10,993 bases of DNA, taken from Bacteroidales bacterium (GTDB lineage Bacteria; Bacteroidota; Bacteroidia; Bacteroidales; F082). Under the pieces are notes generated by a model. The model had not been told where the DNA came from, ran no database searches, and worked only from the letters and a program-made list of their open reading frames with translations. The translations under genes and the position numbers were made by a program. The stretch covers positions 21,515-32,507 of the forward strand of contig JAOZNY010000007.1 of the NCBI GenBank assembly GCA_029933565.1, in the 5' to 3' direction. Numbering within the stretch: the stretch's first letter is position 1; every line of letters begins with the position of its first letter. Of this stretch, positions 6,173 through 10,993 are shown one piece after another.

Positions 6173-7696
6173 ATGGAAAACGGTATTCACAACATTAGTC
6201 CTGAGAAATTGAATTTCAAGGCAATATTCGATATTCTTAAAGAAGATAAAAAAATTGCTATTTCAGCAGAATCCGAGGAACTTATCAAGAAATGCCGCAA
6301 TTATCTTGACAATAAAATGAAGACGCACGAAGGTCCAATCTATGGGATAAATACTGGTTTTGGTGCACTCTACAATAAAACAATAAGTAAAGAAGACCTT
6401 GGAAAACTGCAAAAAAATCTGGTTATGTCGCATGCTTGTGGCACAGGTGACGAAGTGCCTGCTGAGATTGTAAAACTGATGCTTCTGCTTAAAGCACAAT
6501 CACTTTCCTTTGGGCATTCAGGGGTTCAACTTTCTACAGTTCAAAGGCTGGTTGATTTCTTTAATAATGGTGTTATTCCTATAGTTTACCAACAAGGCTC
6601 ACTTGGGGCATCCGGCGACCTTTCGCCACTGGCGCATATGTCGTTACCATTAATTGGCTACGGTGAGGTTTACCTAGAAGGAAAGAAAATACCATCATCA
6701 GAAATGCTGAAGAAATTTGGTTGGAAACCACTTAAATTACAGTCAAAAGAAGGTCTGGCACTTTTAAATGGCACACAGTTTATGAGTGCTTACGGTGTTA
6801 TTTCACTTTTGAAAATATTCCGCCTTTCGGAACTTGCCGATATTATAGGCGCCATTTCTCTTGATGCTTTCGATGGACGCATTGAACCATTTATGGACAG
6901 GCTACATCAAATAAGAAACCACAAAGGACAGATACAGACTGCCGAAAGATTTCGCATTTTACTTGATGGCAGCGAACTTATCAGCCGCCACAAAGAACAT
7001 GTTCAGGATCCATATTCTTTCAGGTGTATCCCGCAGGTGCATGGCGCTTCAAAGGACTCAATAAATTATGTTGCAAGCGTTTTTTCAAGTGAGATAAATG
7101 CTGTTACCGACAATCCCACAATTTTTCCCGATGAGGATATTATTGTTTCGGGAGGCAACTTCCACGGTCAACCTCTTGCTCTAGCACTCGACAATCTTGC
7201 CATAGCAGCAGCCGAATGGGGAAGTATTGCTGAACGCAGAACTTTTCAATTATTGAATGGCAAACGCGGATTGCCGGCATTTCTGGTTGCAAACCCCGGG
7301 CTTGATTCAGGCTTCATGATTCCACAATACACAGCCGCTTCAATTGTAAGTCAGAACAAACAACTTTGTACTCCGGCTTCTGTCGACACTATCGAATCAT
7401 CGCAAGGACAGGAAGACCACGTAAGTATGGGCGCAAATGCAGCAACCAAGGCATTCAGGGTTGTTGAAAACCTACAGCGTATTCTGGCCATCGAACTTTT
7501 TAATGCTGCTCAGGCACTGGATTTCAGGAAACCGCTAAAATCATCTGAATTTATTGAAGATTTTATTGGTAAATATCGTACGGAAGTTCCATTTGTTGAA
7601 AACGACAAAGTGATGTATGATGAAATCAAAAAATCAATTGAATTTTTAAACCATGTTGATTACGAACTTCCCGACGCTTTAATGGCGGGCATTTAG
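6173..7696 (+). CDS. hutH: Histidine ammonia-lyase (histidase)
   Basis: A 507-residue cytosolic member of the aromatic amino acid lyase family, converting L-histidine to trans-urocanate and ammonia, the first step of histidine degradation. The A-S-G triad that cyclises into the MIO electrophile is at 146-148 in GSLGASGDL. YGINTGFG (57-64) holds the catalytic tyrosine loop. QDPYSFRCIPQVHGA lies at about 281-295, and GGNFHGQP follows it. QEDHVSM near the C-terminal third carries the glutamate characteristic of histidases. The selectivity loop reads MSHACG (85-90), with the Ser-His pair of HALs rather than the His-Leu/His-His of tyrosine lyases, so HAL is preferred to TAL or PAL. The start is 2 bp after hisS, with no separate promoter or clear Shine-Dalgarno. 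The other hut genes (hutU, hutI, ftcD) are absent from the window. Confidence 0.93.
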   Translation: MENGIHNISPEKLNFKAIFDILKEDKKIAISAESEELIKKCRNYLDNKMKTHEGPIYGINTGFGALYNKTISKEDLGKLQKNLVMSHACGTGDEVPAEIVKLMLLLKAQSLSFGHSGVQLSTVQRLVDFFNNGVIPIVYQQGSLGASGDLSPLAHMSLPLIGYGEVYLEGKKIPSSEMLKKFGWKPLKLQSKEGLALLNGTQFMSAYGVISLLKIFRLSELADIIGAISLDAFDGRIEPFMDRLHQIRNHKGQIQTAERFRILLDGSELISRHKEHVQDPYSFRCIPQVHGASKDSINYVASVFSSEINAVTDNPTIFPDEDIIVSGGNFHGQPLALALDNLAIAAAEWGSIAERRTFQLLNGKRGLPAFLVANPGLDSGFMIPQYTAASIVSQNKQLCTPASVDTIESSQGQEDHVSMGANAATKAFRVVENLQRILAIELFNAAQALDFRKPLKSSEFIEDFIGKYRTEVPFVENDKVMYDEIKKSIEFLNHVDYELPDALMAGI

Positions 7697-7705
7697 ATAA
7701 ACAAG

Positions 7706-7756
7706 TTTGTCAACCTTGACAACACTCTGAGTGAGGCGGACAAGTGACAACTAATA
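7706..7756. repeat. Small palindromes in the hutH-lepA gap
   Basis: Within the 93-bp gap lie two adjacent short palindromes. The first is TTGTCAA-CC-TTGACAA, with perfect 7-bp arms (about 7707-7722). The second is CACTC-T-GAGTG. Further on comes GACAAGTGACAAC, which repeats the GACAAC core seen in the first palindrome. There is no T-tract, so a standard terminator is not supported. The tight 2-nt centre looks more like a DNA-binding site or a dispersed intergenic repeat; which of these it is cannot be told from one copy. Confidence 0.4.
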
Positions 7757-7776
7757 GCAAATAACGATAAAAAGAG

Positions 7777-7784
7777 TACCTTTG
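7777..7784 (+). promoter_or_regulatory. Bacteroidota -7 box for lepA
   Basis: TACCTTTG matches TAnnTTTG exactly and is only 5 nt from the lepA ATG at 7790, implying a leader of about 0-3 nt. No -33 TTG is found 17-23 nt upstream, so read-through from hisS-hutH may also contribute. Confidence 0.5.
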
Positions 7785-7789
7785 CGGCA

Positions 7790-9580
7790 ATGGAAAAAAT
7801 ACGAAATTTCTGCATTATTGCACACATCGACCATGGTAAGAGCACCCTTGCCGACAGGCTTTTGGAGTTTACTGGTACCGTTACGGATCGCGACGCTCAG
7901 GAACAGGTTCTCGACGATATGGATCTTGAACGTGAGAGGGGAATAACAATTAAGAGCCATGCCATACAAATGGATTATGACGATGGTAATGACAAATATG
8001 TTTTAAACTTAATTGACACTCCGGGACATGTAGATTTTTCATACGAAGTTTCACGCTCCATTGCTGCTTGCGAAGGCGCACTATTGATTGTTGATGCCAC
8101 ACAGGGGATTCAGGCACAGACAATTTCAAACCTTTACCTTGCCATTGAAAACGATCTTGAAATTATCCCCGTGCTCAACAAAATGGATCTTGACAATGCA
8201 ATGCCCGATGAAGTAAAGGATCAGATTGTTGACCTTATCGGATGCGAATACGAGGATATTGTTGAGGCAAGTGGAAAAACAGGTTATGGTGTTGACAAAG
8301 TTTTGGACACAATTGTGGAAAAAGTACCACCACCAAAAGGTAATCTGGAAGCACCATTCCAGGCATTAATATTCGACTCTGTTTTTAATTCCTTCAGGGG
8401 AATTATTGCTTATTTTAAAGTTGTTAATGGTGAAATTAACAAAGGTGACTTAGTTAAATTTGTAAATACCGAAAAAGAATACGAAGCCAATGAAATTGGA
8501 GTTTTAAGATTGACACCAGAACCTAGAGAAACATTAAAAACAGGCGATGTTGGTTATATTATTTCAGGGATAAAAGCTGCTAAGGAAGTAAAAGTTGGTG
8601 ATACAATCACCCATGTTAAAAATCCCTGCGATGTTGCAATTGAAGGTTTTGAAGATGTAAAGCCAATGGTTTTTGCAGGCATTTACCCAATTGATGCCGA
8701 AGACTATGAAGAACTTCGTGCATCAATGGAAAAATTGCAATTGAATGATGCCTCACTAACCTACGAACCCGAATCATCGGCTGCATTGGGATTTGGTTTC
8801 AGATGTGGTTTTCTTGGATTGCTTCACATGGATATTATTCAGGAACGCCTCGACAGAGAATTCGATATGGCCGTGATTACCACTATGCCAAACGTTTCTT
8901 ATCAGGTGGTTACTAATCGCGACGAACGCATCGAAGTTCACAATCCATCTGGCCTACCTGAACAAAAATATGTTAGGCATATTGAAGAACCCTTTATCAG
9001 AGCGCAAATAATTACCGATGCAAATTATATTGGCCCAATTATGAAACTCTGCCTTGATAAACGTGGAACTCTGCTTAATCAAATTTACCTTACAACAACA
9101 AGAGTAGAGATCACAATGGATATGCCACTTGGTGAGATTGTTTTCGATTTTTATGATAAACTTAAAAGTATCTCAAAGGGATATGCTTCCTTTGACTATC
9201 ACATGACAGGCTATAAACCTGCATCTCTTGTAAAACTTGATATTCTTTTGAATGGCGAATCGGTGGATGCGCTGTCAACACTTATCCATCAGGATAATGC
9301 CTACAGTTTGGGCAGAAAAATTTGCGTTAAGTTAAAAGACCTTATCCCCCGCCAGCAATTTGACATTGCCATTCAGGCAGGAATAGGTACAAAAATTATT
9401 GCCCGCGAAACAGTTAAGGCCTTAAGAAAAGATGTTACAGCAAAATGCTACGGAGGTGATATTACTCGTAAGCGCAAACTTTTGGAAAAGCAGAAAAAAG
9501 GTAAAAAACGCATGCGCCAGGTTGGTAATGTTGAAGTACCACAATCAGCATTTTTAGTTGTGCTTAAGTTGAATGATTAG
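7790..9580 (+). CDS. lepA: Elongation factor 4 (LepA), ribosome-associated GTPase
   Basis: A 596-residue translational GTPase that acts on the ribosome; the family is credited with back-translocation in vitro and a role in initiation or 30S assembly in vivo. GTPase motifs are all present: G1 AHIDHGKST (11-19), G2 RGITI (50-54), G3 DTPGH (76-80, with the catalytic histidine at 80) and G4 NKMD (130-133). Domain II, the EF-G-like domains III and V (LGFGFRCGFLGLLHMD region), and the LepA-specific C-terminal domain follow. That last domain includes AGIGTKIIARE and the CYGGDITRKRKLLEKQKKGKKRM-type basic segment, which enters the A site. Length matches the usual 595-605. It lacks EF-G domain IV, which excludes EF-G, TypA and RF3. 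It lies 93 bp after hutH and has its own -7 box almost touching the start codon. Confidence 0.98.
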   Translation: MEKIRNFCIIAHIDHGKSTLADRLLEFTGTVTDRDAQEQVLDDMDLERERGITIKSHAIQMDYDDGNDKYVLNLIDTPGHVDFSYEVSRSIAACEGALLIVDATQGIQAQTISNLYLAIENDLEIIPVLNKMDLDNAMPDEVKDQIVDLIGCEYEDIVEASGKTGYGVDKVLDTIVEKVPPPKGNLEAPFQALIFDSVFNSFRGIIAYFKVVNGEINKGDLVKFVNTEKEYEANEIGVLRLTPEPRETLKTGDVGYIISGIKAAKEVKVGDTITHVKNPCDVAIEGFEDVKPMVFAGIYPIDAEDYEELRASMEKLQLNDASLTYEPESSAALGFGFRCGFLGLLHMDIIQERLDREFDMAVITTMPNVSYQVVTNRDERIEVHNPSGLPEQKYVRHIEEPFIRAQIITDANYIGPIMKLCLDKRGTLLNQIYLTTTRVEITMDMPLGEIVFDFYDKLKSISKGYASFDYHMTGYKPASLVKLDILLNGESVDALSTLIHQDNAYSLGRKICVKLKDLIPRQQFDIAIQAGIGTKIIARETVKALRKDVTAKCYGGDITRKRKLLEKQKKGKKRMRQVGNVEVPQSAFLVVLKLND

Positions 9581-9620
9581 GGTTCGAAGTTTGAAGGTCT
9601 GTTAGTTTAGTTCTGTTCAG

Positions 9621-9628
9621 TAATTTTG
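9621..9628 (+). promoter_or_regulatory. Bacteroidota -7 box for the secreted protein gene
   Basis: TAATTTTG matches TAnnTTTG exactly, 40 bp after the lepA stop. Transcription starting near 9632 would leave a leader of about 55 nt before the TTG at 9686. A TTTG lies upstream (9590-9593), but the 27-nt spacing is longer than the consensus. Confidence 0.42.
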
Positions 9629-9685
9629 TTTCCTTTTCCCAATTCCAAATCTTTTTGTAGTTTTACCTTCATTAAACCGCATGAC

Positions 9686-10708
9686 TTGAAAACACTTGTA
9701 AACATATTATTACTACTTATATTTAGTACAATTGTGTATGGAATTCAATTACCTAGCACCGACACCATTGCTCCTCCCCCACCTACTCACTCTCCACTTT
9801 CTGGTCCCGATACTTGTTGTTTAAACGAGGAATACCAATATTTTGCAGAACTTCCAATTGGCTGTTTGCCACAATGGTTTGTCGATGATGTATTACAGAC
9901 CTCCGACAGTACTGTATTAGAATTATTATGGGAAACTCCCGGTGAACATGAGTTAAAATTATATGTGCTTTGTGAAAATATTTCAAGCCCGCTTGACTCA
10001 ATGATTGTTTTGGTAAACCAGATTCCTAGTCTGCCTGCAATAATATTTGGCGAAAATGAGCCTTGCCTGAACTCACAAGAAATTTATACAACAATTGTTA
10101 CTGAAGGCGAAACTTGCCAATGGAAGATTGACGAAATAATACAAACTGATACTACAGATTTTATTGAAATATTTTGGGATGAACCCGGAAACCATGTTCT
10201 GGAAGTAAGGGCAGTAAACCAATGTGGCATCAGCGATGCCCAAAGCCTGAATGTTATGGTTTTTGAAATGCCCATTGTAAATTTAGGCAACGATACTACT
10301 ATCTTTCAAGGACAAACACTAACTCTTGACGCCGGAAATCCCGCTTCTAACTTCTTATGGAATACCGGAGAAACAAGCCAAAGCATCGAAGTTTCAGTAA
10401 GCGATATTTATTGGGTGGAGGTAAGCAATGCCTGCGGATTGGATTCCGACACTATTGTTGTTGATGTAATTGTTGGAATTAATTCTGATGAAACACAATT
10501 TAAACCCATTATATCTTTTGCAGGTGAAATTTTAAGAATAGAAATCCCGGGAGAACAAATAGAGTTATTAAAAGCCTTCGACCTTCAGGGCAAACTTCTT
10601 AACGAAGTTGAAAATCAAAATTCTGTTAGAATAAAAAATGATGGCATTTGTATCCTTCATATTCAAACTAACAAAAGGCAATTAAGCACAAAGGTTCTCA
10701 TCAAATAA
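9686..10708 (+). CDS. Secreted Ig-like/repeat protein with probable T9SS sorting domain
   Basis: Predicted exported protein of 340 residues, of unrecognised specific function. Residues 1-19 (MKTLVNILLLLIFSTIVYG) make a good signal peptide, followed by a short Pro-rich linker (PPPP near 30). Two homologous segments of about 75 residues (about 40-112 and 123-192) share a W-x-x-D/ID-x-x-x-QT pattern, an E-x-x-W-x-x-PG-x-H strand pair and positionally matching cysteines. A third domain (about 197-262; LGNDTT, LTLDAG, FLWNTGETSQ, YWVEVSNACG) is the Ig-like fold common in Bacteroidota surface and gliding-associated proteins. The last 65 residues resemble a type A T9SS C-terminal domain (LKAFDLQGKLL, final STKVLIK). 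Start: the long frame opens at TTG 9626, which lies within the -7 box, so the TTG at 9686, just before the signal peptide, is preferred. It ends with tandem TAA stops. Confidence 0.82.
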   Translation: MKTLVNILLLLIFSTIVYGIQLPSTDTIAPPPPTHSPLSGPDTCCLNEEYQYFAELPIGCLPQWFVDDVLQTSDSTVLELLWETPGEHELKLYVLCENISSPLDSMIVLVNQIPSLPAIIFGENEPCLNSQEIYTTIVTEGETCQWKIDEIIQTDTTDFIEIFWDEPGNHVLEVRAVNQCGISDAQSLNVMVFEMPIVNLGNDTTIFQGQTLTLDAGNPASNFLWNTGETSQSIEVSVSDIYWVEVSNACGLDSDTIVVDVIVGINSDETQFKPIISFAGEILRIEIPGEQIELLKAFDLQGKLLNEVENQNSVRIKNDGICILHIQTNKRQLSTKVLIK

Positions 10709-10714
10709 TAAAAT

Positions 10715-10729
10715 ACAAAGGAAATTTGT
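10715..10729. terminator. Weak hairpin between convergent genes
   Basis: ACAAA-GGAAA-TTTGT (5-bp arms, 5-nt loop) lies in the 31-bp gap between two convergent genes and could serve both directions. The stem is short and contains only one G-C pair, and no strong T-run follows on either strand, so this is only a candidate. Confidence 0.22.
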
Positions 10730-10739
10730 TAACTACATT

Positions 10740-10993
10740 TTATCTGTTGCCATACATTTCATCGTAATACTTCTGGTAATTACCTGAGGTAACACTATCA
10801 AGCCACTGCTGATTTTCCAAATACCAGTCAACAGTTTTTTCAATACCTTCTTCAAACTGAAGTGATGGTTTCCATCCCAGTTCATTCTGAAGTTTTGTCG
10901 AGTCGATGGCGTAACGCAAATCGTGACCCGCTCTGTCAGTAACGTAGGTTATCAGTTTTTCGGAACTACCGGGTTCACGACCAAGTTTCTTGT
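10740..10993 (-). CDS. rfbB: dTDP-glucose 4,6-dehydratase, C-terminal part (cut by window edge)
   Basis: The last 83 codons and the TAA stop are visible on the minus strand; the N-terminal three quarters, including the NAD-binding and catalytic motifs, lie outside. The fragment contains LITYVTDRAGHDLRYAID, the conserved sugar-nucleotide-binding stretch of RmlB. ELGWKPS and EEGIEKTVDWYLEN follow, then a terminal NYQKYYDEMYGNR. Together these are characteristic of RmlB/RfbB rather than UDP-glucose epimerase. The enzyme makes dTDP-4-keto-6-deoxyglucose for rhamnose and other deoxysugars of surface polysaccharides. Its presence suggests a polysaccharide or rml gene group just beyond the right edge (inference). 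It converges with the secreted-protein gene across a 31-bp gap. Confidence 0.93.
   Translation of the reverse strand, partial: KKLGREPGSSEKLITYVTDRAGHDLRYAIDSTKLQNELGWKPSLQFEEGIEKTVDWYLENQQWLDSVTSGNYQKYYDEMYGNR

Noticed and set aside
6173..7696. Tyrosine or phenylalanine ammonia-lyase instead of histidase
   Set aside because: The selectivity loop reads MSHACG and the late motif QEDHVSM, both histidase-like; TAL/PAL would show other residues at these sites.
7697..7789. tRNA or small RNA gene in the hutH-lepA gap
   Set aside because: There is no cloverleaf, CCA-end or T-loop consensus; only short palindromes and a -7 box are visible.
7751..7969. Minus-strand open frame across the lepA start
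   Set aside because: It covers the lepA promoter and the G1 motif region antisense, and has no promoter or family resemblance of its own.
9626..9685. An extra 20 N-terminal residues on the secreted protein
   Set aside because: The TTG at 9626 is part of the -7 box, and the added Phe/Ser/Pro-rich stretch would bury the signal peptide away from the N-terminus.

Overview
The window looks like the chromosome of an AT-rich member of the Bacteroidota; I cannot support a genus. Four things point there. A secreted protein ends in what looks like a type IX secretion (T9SS) sorting domain. Six start regions contain an exact match to the Bacteroidota -7 promoter box TAnnTTTG. Shine-Dalgarno sequences are mostly absent. 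HisRS, LepA and RmlB all read like Bacteroidota versions. It is largely ordinary core genome, with no sign of a mobile element, phage, CRISPR array, tRNA or rRNA.

Layout. Positions 1-67 hold an AT-rich set of interlocking inverted repeats downstream of the first gene. Positions 68-1949 (minus) are a two-gene unit: an M16 zinc peptidase overlapping by 8 bp the start of a class I SAM-dependent O-methyltransferase. Divergent from it, 2060-2707 (plus) encodes a six-helix potassium-channel-like membrane protein. This converges, with a 3-bp gap, on a 667-residue exported TPR protein (2711-4714, minus). A compact divergent promoter region (about 4715-4802) then serves the TPR gene and hisS. hisS (4803-6170) is followed after 2 bp by a histidine ammonia-lyase gene, hutH (6173-7696). 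A 93-bp gap with small palindromes precedes lepA (7790-9580). After it comes a signal-peptide protein with two Cys-containing repeats, an Ig-like domain and a probable T9SS tail (9686-10708). The window closes with the C-terminal 83 residues of dTDP-glucose 4,6-dehydratase on the minus strand (10740-10993).

How the genes relate. Only two pairs look operonic: M16 peptidase/O-methyltransferase, and hisS/hutH. The second puts the enzyme that charges histidine onto tRNA directly upstream of the enzyme that destroys free histidine, with no other hut gene in view. The remaining genes look like independent units with their own -7 boxes. For the TPR gene and lepA the box lies so close to the start codon that the mRNA is predicted to be nearly leaderless. 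I found no clearly new multi-gene system. The points most worth a second look are the hisS-hutH coupling, the near-leaderless starts, the start codons displaced by -7 boxes, the Cys-repeat secreted protein and the two palindromic intergenic regions.
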